64,000 nt of DNA, taken from positions 1 through 64,000 of the forward strand of contig CAWAQJ010000001.1 in assembly GCA_963784175.1 (NCBI GenBank), written 5' to 3'. Source of the stretch: JAIBJN01 sp963784175. GTDB taxonomy: Bacteria; Actinomycetota; Thermoleophilia; Gaiellales; Gaiellaceae. Below are positions 46,665 to 56,474 of this stretch, in pieces (within the stretch, counting starts at the first letter, position 1; the number at the start of each line of letters is the position of its first letter). The notes beneath the pieces are model-generated. The model saw only the letters and a list, made by a program, of their open reading frames with translations. It was not told where the DNA came from and did not search any database. The translations under genes and the position numbers were made by a program.

Positions 46665-48488
46665 GTGGCTGGCCGTCGTCGTTGGAGTGGGTTCGGAGCC
46701 GGGGAAGTGCCGGAGCGTCCCGCCGATCCTGCAGTGCGTAAGGCGAACTTCCGCCGCATCGTCCGCCTCTTCAGACCGTATGGCCGGACGTTGCTCGCGG
46801 TCAACGCCCTGATTTTCGTCTCAGCCGCTATCGGCGTGATCCCGTCCTTCCTCCTGCGGGAGGTCCTCGACGTCGCCATCCCGGACGAGCGCGTCGGCCT
46901 GCTGTCCCTGCTCGTGGCGGGCATGGTCGCGATCCCCGTCGTGACCGGTGTGCTCGGCGTCTGGCAGACCCTGCTCTCGAACCGTGTCGGTCAGGCCGTC
47001 ATGCACGACCTGCGCACGGCCGTCTACCGCCATCTGCAGCGGCTTTCGCTGGCGTTCTTCACCCGCACCCGCACCGGTGAGGTCCAGAGCCGGATCGCCA
47101 ATGACATCGGCGGCATCGAGACGGTGGTCACCTCGACGGCCACCTCTGTGGTCTCGAACGTGACCACCGTGCTCGCCACCGTCGGCGCCATGGTGCTCCT
47201 TGACTGGCGCCTCGCCGTCTTCGCCCTCGCGCTCCTGCCGCTGTTCGTCTGGCTCACGAAGCGCGTCGGCGACCAGCGCCGGAAGGTGACGGAGGAGTTG
47301 CAAGCCTCCCTGGCGGACGTGTCCTCGATCGTGCAGGAGTCCCTGTCTGTGTCGGGCATCCTGCTCGGCAAGACGATGGGCCGCTCCGACGACCTCGCCG
47401 AGCGCTTCGGGAGCGAGTCGAGCCGCCTCGCCGACCTCGAGGTACGCAGCCGAATGACCGGCCGCTGGATGATGGCCGCCATCCAGACGACCTTCGCCGT
47501 CATGCCTGCGCTCGTGTACTGGTTCGCCGGCTGGACGATGGCGAGCGGCAGCGAGGCGATCTCGATCGGGACGCTCGTCGCGTTCACGACACTCCAGTCT
47601 CGCCTCTTCTTCCCGATCGGCTCACTGCTCGGCGTCCAGGTCGACGTTCAGAGCTCGCTCGCGCTCTTCGACCGGATCTTCGAGTACCTCGACCAGCCGG
47701 TCGACATCGTCGAGGGGACGCGGGCGCTGGAGAGTCCGCGCGGAGACATCGCCTTCGACCACGTCTTGTTCCGCTACGGAGACGAGCGGTGGACGCTCGA
47801 GGACGTCACGTTCGCCGTGCCGACTGGGACGAAGACGGCGCTCGTCGGGGAGACCGGTTCGGGCAAGACGACCTGCGCCTATCTCGTCGCTCGCCTCTAC
47901 GACGCCACGGACGGGAAGGTGACCATCGACGGGGTCGACGTACGCGAGCTGACGTTCGAGTCGCTGGCCGCGGCCGTCGGCGTCGTCTCCCAGGAGACGT
48001 ACCTGTTCCACGCGAGCGTGCGTGAGAACCTGCGCTTCGCGAGGCCCGAGGCGACCGACGCCGAGATCGAGGAGGCGGCGCGTGCCGCGCAGGTACACGA
48101 CCTGATCGCCTCACTCCCGGAGGGCTACGACACTGTTGTCGGCGAGCGCGGCTACCGCTTCTCCGGCGGCGAGAAGCAGCGCCTCGCGATCGCGCGCACG
48201 ATTCTCCGCAATCCGCCAATCCTCGTTCTGGACGAGGCTACGTCGGCGCTCGACGCGCAGACCGAGCGGGCCGTGCAGGACGCGCTCGAGCGCCTCGCCG
48301 AGGGCCGGACGACGCTCGCCATCGCCCACCGCCTGTCGACCGTCCGCGACGCGGACCAGATCGTCGTGCTCGACCACGGTCGTGTGGTCGAGGTCGGAAC
48401 CCACGACGAGCTTCTCGACCACGGAGGGCGCTACGCGTCACTCGTGTTCCGGGACGCGGACACGCCGGCGACTGCCCTTTCCGACTAG
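46665..48488 (+). CDS. ABC exporter, fused permease/ATPase
   Basis: Half-transporter of the multidrug/lipid exporter type, 607 residues from GTG 46665 (ATG 46596 is possible). Six membrane helices in the first 330 residues (from LLAVNALIFVSAAIGVIPSF on) are followed by the ATPase: Walker A GETGSGKTT (395-402), Q-loop VVSQETYLFHASVRENLRFA, signature YRFSGGEKQRLAIARTILRN, Walker B ILVLDEATSALD and the switch His in TLAIAHRLSTV. It would act as a homodimer or with a partner not seen here. Substrate unknown. Confidence 0.92.
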   Translation: MAGRRRWSGFGAGEVPERPADPAVRKANFRRIVRLFRPYGRTLLAVNALIFVSAAIGVIPSFLLREVLDVAIPDERVGLLSLLVAGMVAIPVVTGVLGVWQTLLSNRVGQAVMHDLRTAVYRHLQRLSLAFFTRTRTGEVQSRIANDIGGIETVVTSTATSVVSNVTTVLATVGAMVLLDWRLAVFALALLPLFVWLTKRVGDQRRKVTEELQASLADVSSIVQESLSVSGILLGKTMGRSDDLAERFGSESSRLADLEVRSRMTGRWMMAAIQTTFAVMPALVYWFAGWTMASGSEAISIGTLVAFTTLQSRLFFPIGSLLGVQVDVQSSLALFDRIFEYLDQPVDIVEGTRALESPRGDIAFDHVLFRYGDERWTLEDVTFAVPTGTKTALVGETGSGKTTCAYLVARLYDATDGKVTIDGVDVRELTFESLAAAVGVVSQETYLFHASVRENLRFARPEATDAEIEEAARAAQVHDLIASLPEGYDTVVGERGYRFSGGEKQRLAIARTILRNPPILVLDEATSALDAQTERAVQDALERLAEGRTTLAIAHRLSTVRDADQIVVLDHGRVVEVGTHDELLDHGGRYASLVFRDADTPATALSD

Positions 48489-48677
48489 TAGTGCTTGCAG
48501 AAACGCTTGCAGGCTGCTCGGGCGTTGTCTCCCCGAAACCTCGCCCGCACCGGCGATTGCGCTCACGTCCCCTCGCTCTTCGTCGTCGGCGCGACGCGCG
48601 TGCTCGTCACTGAGGCCCACGCTCGCGGCCCGTTCCCATCGCGGCTGGCCGAGCCGCTCGCCGATCCAGCCTCCGTC

Positions 48678-50438
48678 CTAGGGCACCTTGAGAGCTCCAG
48701 AGTTGTGGATGACTTTCCCGTCCACGATGGTCAGGACCGAGCGGATCTTCTTCAGGTCTTCGTCGGTCACGGCCAGGTAGTCCTTGTCCAGCACGACCAG
48801 GTCGGCGAGCTTGCCGACCTCGATCGAGCCCAGCTTGTCCTCCATTCTCATCTGGTAGGCGTTCGCGCGGGTGAAAAGACGGAGCGCCTCCTGGCGCGTA
48901 ATCTGCTGGCCGGGGTTGACCAGCTCGCCGAGTCCATTGCGACCCGTAACCGCGAAGTAGATCGTGATCCACGGGTTAAGCGTCGCGATGTGGCCTCCGT
49001 CCATGTGGATGCCGGCATGGATGCCGTTGTCGATCACCATTCGAAACGGTGCCGCGGGAGCCGCCGACGCCGCTAGAGGATAGGACCTGCTGACCACGTT
49101 TACGGTGGCTCCGAGCGCCTTCAGGCGGTCGAGTTGCGCGTGAGTGGTTCCGGACATGCGGTGCAGCGTCCAGCGAAGGTCAGTGATGTCGTACTCGGTG
49201 GCGAGTTGTTCCCAGCCGGTGATCGCCGTCTCCATGTTGGCCACGGTCCCGCCGCCCGACCTGCCGCGCCAGCCGAAACGGGCCATGAGCCGGTACCCCT
49301 CAAGCCAGATCGGGTTGCTCACACCCCCGGCGGGCTGGAAGTGGACTGCGTGCGTCGACATCATGTCGTCGCCAAAGAAGGGGAGCTGGTTCTTGATGCG
49401 TTCGTTCAGAACGTCGAGGGCGTCGATGACGAAGTCGGCCTGCATTCGCACGGTGGTCCTGCCCTCTCGGTGGAGGCCCGACCAGGTGTCGTAGTGGCGG
49501 AAGTGGTCGAAGTGAAAGAGCGTCTGGTTAGGGTTGAGGCTCGGCTCCGTGAGAATCGCGTTCCCGAGCGCGTATTGCGGGCTCGGCGGGGACGCGATCC
49601 CTTGCTGGTCGATATGTGAGGTCAGCCCTACGCTGGCGCAATATGCCCACGCTTCCTGGGTGCAGCGCCGCCGCTGCTCCAGAGTCTGGGTCTGACGCAG
49701 AAGATAGAGGGCGGTTGTCGACTGGATGCCCGAGGCGATGGTGCCGTCTGGGCTGACCACGACCGGAGTCGAAGCTGATTCGAAGTACGCCTTTCCGAGG
49801 CTGTTTACCGACGCTGGGCCGACCGTCGTCTGGTAGAGGAGCACCGGATGATCCGGCACGGCGGCGTCTAGCTCTGCTCGATTCGGCAGTCGGTGCTCGG
49901 CGAACATCGTCTCGGCCGTCCAGGCGCCGAGCGAGGTGATCCACTCCCCGGCGGGCACATCCGCGCGGCGCGCAGCCAGGATCGTCTGGATTTCGGCGAT
50001 CGAGGTCGCGTTCTCGAGTACGGTGTGGTAGCCGGGCCGGTAGTTGCCGAAGCTGACGATGTGGTCGCAGCTCTCGATGAGGCCAGGGATGGCGACACGT
50101 CCCTTGAGGTCTACCGCGTTTCGGCCACGCCGACCGAAGCTGCCCACTTCGACGAAGCGACCGCTGCGAATCGCGACCGCCGGAACGACACGATCACCAT
50201 CATCCATCGTCCGGATCCTGCCGTTGTGAAGGATCAACTCCTCGTCCGACGGATCCGTCGTGCGCGGCGTCGCGGAACGATCGGTTCCCCCCGCTGCGGC
50301 AGCTCCAGCCGGACCCCCGAGGCCAATGGCAGCGCCTGCAGCGGCGCTCCCGAGAATGAACTTCCTGCGCGAGATTCCTACTGCCAACGCCTCGTCGGTC
50401 GACTCTGTCTCACCAGCTGGGTGGTCTTCGGCGCTCAT
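48678..50438 (-). CDS. Tat-exported amidohydrolase (YtcJ-like)
   Basis: A metal-dependent hydrolase of the amidohydrolase 3 group, 586 residues. ATG 50438 has AGGAG upstream and gives a twin-arginine signal (SRRKFILGSAAAGAAIGLGG, residues 23-42). The barrel shows LILHNGRIRTMDDGDRVVPA, VAIPGLIESCDHIVSFGNYR, and the end LGSIEVGKLADLVVLDKDYL. The first metal motif, normally H-x-H, reads C124-D-H126, so one ligand is changed. Controlled by a promoter with an operator-like palindrome upstream. Confidence 0.88.
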   Translation of the reverse strand: MSAEDHPAGETESTDEALAVGISRRKFILGSAAAGAAIGLGGPAGAAAAGGTDRSATPRTTDPSDEELILHNGRIRTMDDGDRVVPAVAIRSGRFVEVGSFGRRGRNAVDLKGRVAIPGLIESCDHIVSFGNYRPGYHTVLENATSIAEIQTILAARRADVPAGEWITSLGAWTAETMFAEHRLPNRAELDAAVPDHPVLLYQTTVGPASVNSLGKAYFESASTPVVVSPDGTIASGIQSTTALYLLRQTQTLEQRRRCTQEAWAYCASVGLTSHIDQQGIASPPSPQYALGNAILTEPSLNPNQTLFHFDHFRHYDTWSGLHREGRTTVRMQADFVIDALDVLNERIKNQLPFFGDDMMSTHAVHFQPAGGVSNPIWLEGYRLMARFGWRGRSGGGTVANMETAITGWEQLATEYDITDLRWTLHRMSGTTHAQLDRLKALGATVNVVSRSYPLAASAAPAAPFRMVIDNGIHAGIHMDGGHIATLNPWITIYFAVTGRNGLGELVNPGQQITRQEALRLFTRANAYQMRMEDKLGSIEVGKLADLVVLDKDYLAVTDEDLKKIRSVLTIVDGKVIHNSGALKVP

Positions 50439-50511
50439 GCTGGCTCCTTTTCCGGGGGCTGCACGGATGGCAGGCCCGCCCCCATCGGCGCGATCGGATC
50501 CGCGCCGGAGG

Positions 50512-50562
50512 GTCAGACTGTCTGACAAGCCGATCCTCTTCCCCGGGCGTGGGAATTGTCAA
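50512..50562 (-). promoter_or_regulatory. Promoter with operator-like palindrome for the amidohydrolase
   Basis: Leftward TTGACA (50557-50562) with a GA-rich -10 candidate 17-18 bases on. The palindrome GTCAGAC-T-GTCTGAC (50512-50526) sits just past the -10, around the start of transcription, a normal place for a repressor to bind. The ATG follows about 75 bases later. Confidence 0.6.
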
Positions 50563-50679
50563 GGTGTGGAGTCGCCTCGCCCGACGACGATCGGGAGCGT
50601 GCATGGCTCGGGGTGGTCAACCGCCCGTGGCTCGGGACACACTTGGGACACGGAGCGCCTTACGCGCAACTCGCCCAAC

Positions 50680-50702
50680 AAAAAACCCCCGATTACCGGG
50701 GG
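50680..50702 (-). terminator. Terminator of tRNA-Gly
   Basis: CCCCCG-ATTAC-CGGGGG read on the plus strand; leftward, a perfect six-base stem is followed by TTTTTT. It lies 11 bases past the tRNA-Gly 3' end. Confidence 0.92.
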
Positions 50703-50712
50703 CTTCTTGAGG

Positions 50713-50786
50713 AGCGGATGATGGGACTCGAACCCACGACCTTCTGCATGGCAAGCAGACGCTCTAGCCAACTGAGCTACATCCGC
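50713..50786 (-). tRNA. tRNA-Gly (GCC)
   Basis: Leftward cloverleaf: acceptor GCGGATG/CATCCGC, D-arm AGCTCAGTTGGCTAGAGC, anticodon stem-loop CTGCTTGCCATGCAG with anticodon GCC, T-loop GGGTTCGAGTCCC, discriminator T. CCA is not encoded; an intrinsic terminator follows. Confidence 0.96.
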
Positions 50787-50797
50787 GCGCGGGCGGA

Positions 50798-51340
50798 TTA
50801 TAGCCGCGCGTAGGGATTCGGGACGGCCAGCCACAGAACGACCGCCGGCTCGGTCGCCGACGGGTTGCGCCACGTGTGGGGATCCCGGGGTGAGTAGGTG
50901 AGCGACTCGCCCGTCTTCAGACGGTGGACGGTCTCGCCCACCTGGAGCTCGAGCGCGCCCTCGGCGACATGGACGATCTCCAGATCCGCCGGCAGCGTGT
51001 AGAGCTGGTCGCCGGCGCTTCCTCCCGGAGCGACACGGGACTCCGTGACGTGAAAGCGCATCTCGTCACCGCGGCTGAGCAGGAGGTGCTCCTGCCCTCG
51101 GAGCGTGAGGATCTTCTGCGCCTCGCCCTCCGGCGTGCCGTCCACGAGGTGGCCGAGCCGCACGTCGAGGGCGGCGGCGATCCGCGCCAGGGACGAGAGG
51201 GATGCGGAGGTCAGGTCGCGTTCCAGCTGGCTGATGAATCCGTTCGTCAGCCCCGTCGCAGCCGCAAGCTGAGGGATGGTCATCCCTCGCTCCTTGCGCA
51301 ACGCCCGGAGGCGATTGCCAACAGGTACGGCGACGGTCAC
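50798..51340 (-). CDS. XRE-type regulator with C-terminal cupin
   Basis: About 180 residues from GTG 51340, which has GAGG nine bases upstream (an ATG at 51397 is possible). The N-terminal helix-turn-helix reads GNRLRALRKERGMTIPQLAA and ATGLTNGFISQLERDLTSAS; the C-terminal cupin reads LEIVHVAEGALELQVGETVH and SLTYSPRDPHTWRNPSATEP. Regulators of this build bind a small ligand in the cupin. A target is not evident; the adjacent operon with aldehyde dehydrogenase or the amidohydrolase are possible. Confidence 0.9.
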   Translation of the reverse strand: MTVAVPVGNRLRALRKERGMTIPQLAAATGLTNGFISQLERDLTSASLSSLARIAAALDVRLGHLVDGTPEGEAQKILTLRGQEHLLLSRGDEMRFHVTESRVAPGGSAGDQLYTLPADLEIVHVAEGALELQVGETVHRLKTGESLTYSPRDPHTWRNPSATEPAVVLWLAVPNPYARL

Positions 51341-51450
51341 GCCGCCGGCCTCAGTAACGCGAACATCTCTCCACTCCCTTCCTGCAGCGAGAAGCATGAG
51401 GGACGCGGAGTGGCCGCGCCACCCCCAAGCGGGCTTCGTCGCCGCTCTGG

Positions 51451-51852
51451 TTACCCGGCTGCGTCGAGCGCCTCGTTGACGAGGCGGTCGGCCTGCTCGT
51501 TGTGCTCCCGGCGAACCGCCGTGTAGCGCACGTCGCCGATCTCGCGGGCGAGACGCGCCGCCTGCAGCGACAGCTCGCGCAGCGCCTCGTTCTTGACCTT
51601 GTACTCCCCGCGCATCTGCTTGACGAGGAGCTCCGAGTCGGAGACGACCTCGATGCCCTCGAGCCCGAGGTCGCGGGCGCGCTCGAGGCCCGCCAGGAGG
51701 GCCCGGTATTCGGCCACGTTGTTCGTCGCCACACCGATCGCCTCCCCGTGGGCGGCGAGCACCGTTCCGTCGTCGGCCTCGATCACGTAGGCGGACGCGG
51801 CCGGCCCGGGATTGCCACGGGCGCCGCCGTCGGTGAAAAGGCGCGCCTTCAC
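51451..51852 (-). CDS. RNase HI-like ribonuclease
   Basis: A 133-residue RNase H-fold nuclease that cuts RNA in RNA-DNA hybrids. The four acidic residues appear as FTDGGARGNPG (Asp8), NNVAEYRALLAGLERA (Glu), VVSDSELLVKQMRGEYKVKN (Asp) and VRREHNEQADRLVNEAL (Asp). Stand-alone, short form with the ribbon loop. Start overlaps the stop of the YqfO-like gene (ATGA). Confidence 0.92.
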   Translation of the reverse strand: MKARLFTDGGARGNPGPAASAYVIEADDGTVLAAHGEAIGVATNNVAEYRALLAGLERARDLGLEGIEVVSDSELLVKQMRGEYKVKNEALRELSLQAARLAREIGDVRYTAVRREHNEQADRLVNEALDAAG

Positions 51853-52169
51853 GCAGGCGGGTCGACGAGCTCGTAGAGGTCGAACGCGGGCTCCTCGTAG
51901 GGATGGGCCTCCCGCAGCGCTTTCACGACCTCGCCCTCGCGTTCGACGGGGTAGACGGTCTCGAGGCGGATCTCCGAGACCCGTTCCTCGCGCCCGGCCT
52001 CACCGTACTTGGGACTGGTGCCCTCGCCTCCGAAGTACGTGCCCGTCCCGGCCGTGTAGAACGAGCAGCGCTCGTAGTCGCCGATCCGGCCCGCGCCCGC
52101 AGCGAACAGCGCCGCTCGCACACTGTCGAGCGCCTCGCGCGGCACGAAGACGACCAGCTTGCGGTTCAG
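51849..52169 (-). CDS. YqfO/NIF3 insert-domain-like protein
   Basis: A protein of about 106 residues. It corresponds to the central insert of the NIF3/YqfO family, here standing alone: KLVVFVPREALDSVRAALFA, GAGRIGDYERCSFYTAGTGT and ALREAHPYEEPAFDLYELVD. Members of this small family are of unknown function and are related in fold to CutA1/PII. The reading could begin at CTG 52167-52169, overlapping the cupin stop (CTGA), or further inside at a GTG. Confidence 0.75.
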   Translation of the reverse strand: MNRKLVVFVPREALDSVRAALFAAGAGRIGDYERCSFYTAGTGTYFGGEGTSPKYGEAGREERVSEIRLETVYPVEREGEVVKALREAHPYEEPAFDLYELVDPPA

Positions 52170-52522
52170 ATCTCGACCTCGGGCGCGGCCTCGGTCTCCG
52201 AGTCGCCCGTGTTCGGCGTCCCCTCGAGCTCGAGCAGCAGCACGTGCGCCTCGTCGTCGGCCACCGGCCGGTGCTCGACACCGCGTGGGACGACGAGCAG
52301 CTCGCCCTCCCCCACGTCGACCGCACCGTCGCGCAGCTCGACGCGCAGGCTCCCCTTGAGGACGAGGAAGAGGTCGTCCGTGTCCGGGTGCGAGTGCCAG
52401 ACGAACTCGCCCTTCGACTTCGCCACCTGGATCTTCGTGTCGTTGTAGTAGCCCACGATCCGCGGGCTGAAGATCTCGTCGAAGCTCGCGAGCTTCTCGG
52501 CCAGGTTCACCTTTTGCAGCAT
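52166..52522 (-). CDS. Cupin-domain protein
   Basis: A 118-residue cupin with EFVWHSHPDTDDLFLVLKGS (two His, one Glu/Asp metal ligands) and GELLVVPRGVEHRPVADDEA (second His). Three bases separate it from the aldehyde dehydrogenase stop, so the two genes are probably co-translated. It may be an isomerase or a small-molecule binding partner; unknown. Confidence 0.87.
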   Translation of the reverse strand: MLQKVNLAEKLASFDEIFSPRIVGYYNDTKIQVAKSKGEFVWHSHPDTDDLFLVLKGSLRVELRDGAVDVGEGELLVVPRGVEHRPVADDEAHVLLLELEGTPNTGDSETEAAPEVEI

Positions 52523-52525
52523 GAA

Positions 52526-54016
52526 TCAGTCGATCTGGGCGCGCTGGAGCTTGCCGGAGTAGTCGACGTAGATCGACTTCCACTCGGTGTAGAAGTCGAG
52601 CGCCGCCGTTCCCGCCTCGCGGTGGCCGTTGCCCGTGCCCTTCGTGCCGCCGAACGGCAGGTGCACCTCGGCGCCGGTCGTGCCGGCGTTGATGTAGGTG
52701 ATGCCCGCGTTGAGGTCGCGCATGGCTCGGAAGGCCTTGTTCACGTCGCTCGTGAAGATCGAGGACGAGAGGCCGAACTCGATCCCGTTGGCGATCTTGA
52801 TCGCCTCGTCGACGTCGGTGGCGCGGATGACAGCGGTCGTCGGGCCGAAGATCTCCTCCTGGGCGATCCGCATGCCCGGCTCGACATCGCCGAAGATCGT
52901 CGGCCGGTAGAAGGAGCCCCGGTCGAGCCCGCCCTCGGTGGCGACCTCGCCGCCGGTCAGGAGGGTCGCGCCTTCGTCCTTGCCGATCTCGGTGTACGAG
53001 TGGATCTTCTCCAGCGCGGCACGGTTCACGACCGGGCCGACGTCCGTCGAATCCTCGAGCCCGTCGCCGAGCCGGAGCTTCTCCGTTCGCTCGACGAGCT
53101 TCGAGGTCAGCGCGTCGTAGACGCTCTTGCCGGCGATGACGCGGCTCGCGGCGGTGCAACGCTGGCCCGACGTCCCGAAGGCCGACCAGAGGATTCCCTC
53201 TACGGCGAGGTCGAGGTCGGCGTCGTCCATGACGATGATGGCGTTCTTGCCGCCGAGCTCGAGGTGGATGTGCTTGAGGTAGGCCGCACCGTTCTCGGCG
53301 GTCGTGATCCCGACCTCGCGCGAGCCCGTCAGCGAGATGAGCGGGACGTCCGGGTGCTTGACGAGGCGCTCGCCGACCGTCTCGCCGCCGCCGTGCACGA
53401 TGTTGAGCACGCCCGCGGGCAGGCCGGCCTCCTCGAAGATCTCCACGAAGCGCTGGCCGAGCATGGGGGTGTCACGGGCGGGCTTGAAGACGACCGTGTT
53501 CCCGGCGACGAGGGCGGGCGCGATCTTCCAGCTCGGGATGGCGATGGGGAAGTTCCACGGCGTGATCGCGCCGACGACGCCGACCGGCTGGCGGATGCTC
53601 ATCTGGAACTTGTCGGGCATCTCCGACGGCGTGGTCTGGCCGAAGAGGCGGCGGCCCTCGCCGGCCATGTAGAAGGTCATGTCGATGGCTTCCTGGACGT
53701 CGCCGCCGGCCTCGGCGCGCACCTTGCCCATCTCGCGCACCATCAGCTCGGTCAGCTCGTCCTTGTGGTCGACGAACCGCTGGGCGACCCGGAACAGGAC
53801 CTCGCCGCGGCGCGGCGCCGGTGTCAGCCGCCAACCTTCGTACGCCTCCTTCGCGGCCTCGACAGCGCGGTCGACGTCGTCGAGGGACGAGCGCGGGAAG
53901 GTCCCGATGGTCTCGCCCGTGGCAGGGTTCGTCGTGTCGAACGTCTCGTCTCCGGTGGCGTCTACCCACTCGCCGCCGATGTAGTTCTTCGAAGTCTCTG
54001 TCGCTGCGGTCGCCAT
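52526..54016 (-). CDS. NAD(P)-dependent aldehyde dehydrogenase
   Basis: Aldehyde dehydrogenase of 496 residues. Blocks are KNYIGGEWVDATGDETFDTT, TPWNFPIAIPSWKIAPALVA, the cofactor and substrate pockets LISLTGSREVGITTAENGAA, the catalytic Glu in HLELGGKNAIIV, the catalytic Cys in GQRCTAASRVI, and PVVNRAALEKI later. AAGGAG lies before the ATG. First gene of a leftward operon with a cupin, a YqfO-like protein and RNase H. Substrate unknown. Confidence 0.95.
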   Translation of the reverse strand: MATAATETSKNYIGGEWVDATGDETFDTTNPATGETIGTFPRSSLDDVDRAVEAAKEAYEGWRLTPAPRRGEVLFRVAQRFVDHKDELTELMVREMGKVRAEAGGDVQEAIDMTFYMAGEGRRLFGQTTPSEMPDKFQMSIRQPVGVVGAITPWNFPIAIPSWKIAPALVAGNTVVFKPARDTPMLGQRFVEIFEEAGLPAGVLNIVHGGGETVGERLVKHPDVPLISLTGSREVGITTAENGAAYLKHIHLELGGKNAIIVMDDADLDLAVEGILWSAFGTSGQRCTAASRVIAGKSVYDALTSKLVERTEKLRLGDGLEDSTDVGPVVNRAALEKIHSYTEIGKDEGATLLTGGEVATEGGLDRGSFYRPTIFGDVEPGMRIAQEEIFGPTTAVIRATDVDEAIKIANGIEFGLSSSIFTSDVNKAFRAMRDLNAGITYINAGTTGAEVHLPFGGTKGTGNGHREAGTAALDFYTEWKSIYVDYSGKLQRAQID

Positions 54017-54055
54017 CTCGCTCCTTGTCGATGTCCTCCAGTCGATTCTAGGCTT

Positions 54056-54441
54056 GTGCCCGTGCCCACCGTCGGCGACAAGGCCAGCCGCACGCGCCGC
54101 GTGCGTCCCGAGGACATCGAGCTCTTCACGGAGTTGACCGGCGACCGCAACCCGCTGCACTACGACGCGGATGCCGCGGCTCGCTCGCGCTTCGGCGGGA
54201 TCATCGTCCAGGGCGGCGTCACGTCCGGCCTGCTGAACGCCGTCGTGGCCGAGGAACTCCCCGGTCCCGGCAGCGTCTTCCTGCACGTCGACTGGAGCTT
54301 CAAGGCGCCGGTCGCGCCCGGGGACGAGATCACTGCCGAAGTCGAGGTGCTGGAGGCACGCGAGGACAAGCCGATCATGAAGCTCCGGACGACGATCTCG
54401 AACCAGGACGGCACCGTCGTCCTCGACGGCACGGCGCTCGT

Positions 54442-54460
<19 letters not shown>
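54056..54460 (+). CDS. MaoC-like hydratase
   Basis: A 134-residue hotdog-fold enzyme of the MaoC/R-hydratase type that adds water to enoyl-CoA. It shows PEDIELFTELTGDRNPLHYD with the D-x4-H active-site pair, then GGIIVQGGVTSGLLNAVVAE and VDWSFKAPVAPGDEITAEVE. The start is GTG 54056 (GTG 54062 also possible), divergent from the aldehyde dehydrogenase. Its end overlaps the MFS gene by 19 bases. Confidence 0.9.
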
Positions 54461-55609
<1,149 letters not shown>

Positions 55610-55632
<23 letters not shown>

Positions 55633-56464
55633 AGTCGAGGAGGAACACGGGCACCTCGATGCAGAAGTGCGTTGGCGGCTGAGGCTCGTCGTCGGGATCC
55701 GCAGCGCCCCAGAGCCAGAAGCAGCGAACCACGACCAGTTGCAGCTCCGTTTCGCGGTCGGGCCACGGATGCCGGTGCCGGTGCTCCGTGAGCACGACCC
55801 GGATTCCTTTCGGGAGCCGGACGCCTCTGCTGCGGAGATAGCGCAAGGGCGCCTTGACCGCGTCGTTCCACACATCGTCGTCGAACGCCGCCTCGGCGAA
55901 GGCTCCATAGAGCGCCGGAGCTCTCACCGCCTTGCCCAGGGCGGCCAGCATTTTCTCGTCCACGAGAGGACCTCCTCCCCGGACGGCGCGGCTGAGCCGC
56001 TCCGCCCCCTCGATGCGACGAAGCACGTCCGTCGCGGTTTCCCTGATGATCGGGCTCGGATCGCGCACCTGCAGCGCTTCGAGTGCCTGCTTCACGCGTG
56101 GGTCCGTCGGCTCACGAACAGCCGACTTGGCGGCGTTCAACCGAACGGAGGGCTGCGCGTCCAGGAGGAGAGGCTCCAGGAGCGGCCCGATGCCGAACTG
56201 CTCGAGACGCCAGAGGCCGGCAGCCGCCGAGATCCGGACGACCTCGTGCTCGCTCGCGACCGCGTGGGACAGGACGTCCAGAGACCGCTTGTCCTTGATC
56301 AGCGTGGCCAGGCTCGCAGCCTTCGCCGCGAGCGCCAGGTTGTCGCCCTGGATCAGCGTGGCCAGGTGCGGGAGCGCGTCGGCGCCCAGCTCGGTCACGA
56401 GCCGACCGTACCTCGGCTCGTCCGGCATCAGCGCCACGGTCACCTGCTCGAGCGTCACCGCCAT
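55610..56464 (-). CDS. HEAT-repeat protein
   Basis: A 284-residue soluble protein. The N-terminal half has several HEAT-like helix pairs (ALPHLATLIQGDNLALAAKA, SLDVLSHAVASEHEVVRISA, LLLDAQPSVRLNAAKSAVRE and ALEALQVRDPSPIIRETATD); the C-terminal 100 residues are mixed (VRLPKGIRVVLTEHRHRHPW, THFCIEVPVFLLDFIRGLKK) and unrecognised. Likely a binding scaffold. It lies 10 bases after the start side of the facing propeller-metzincin gene's stop, with both read leftward; the two may be co-transcribed. Confidence 0.75.
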
Positions 56465-56474
56465 GGTCGTCGCC

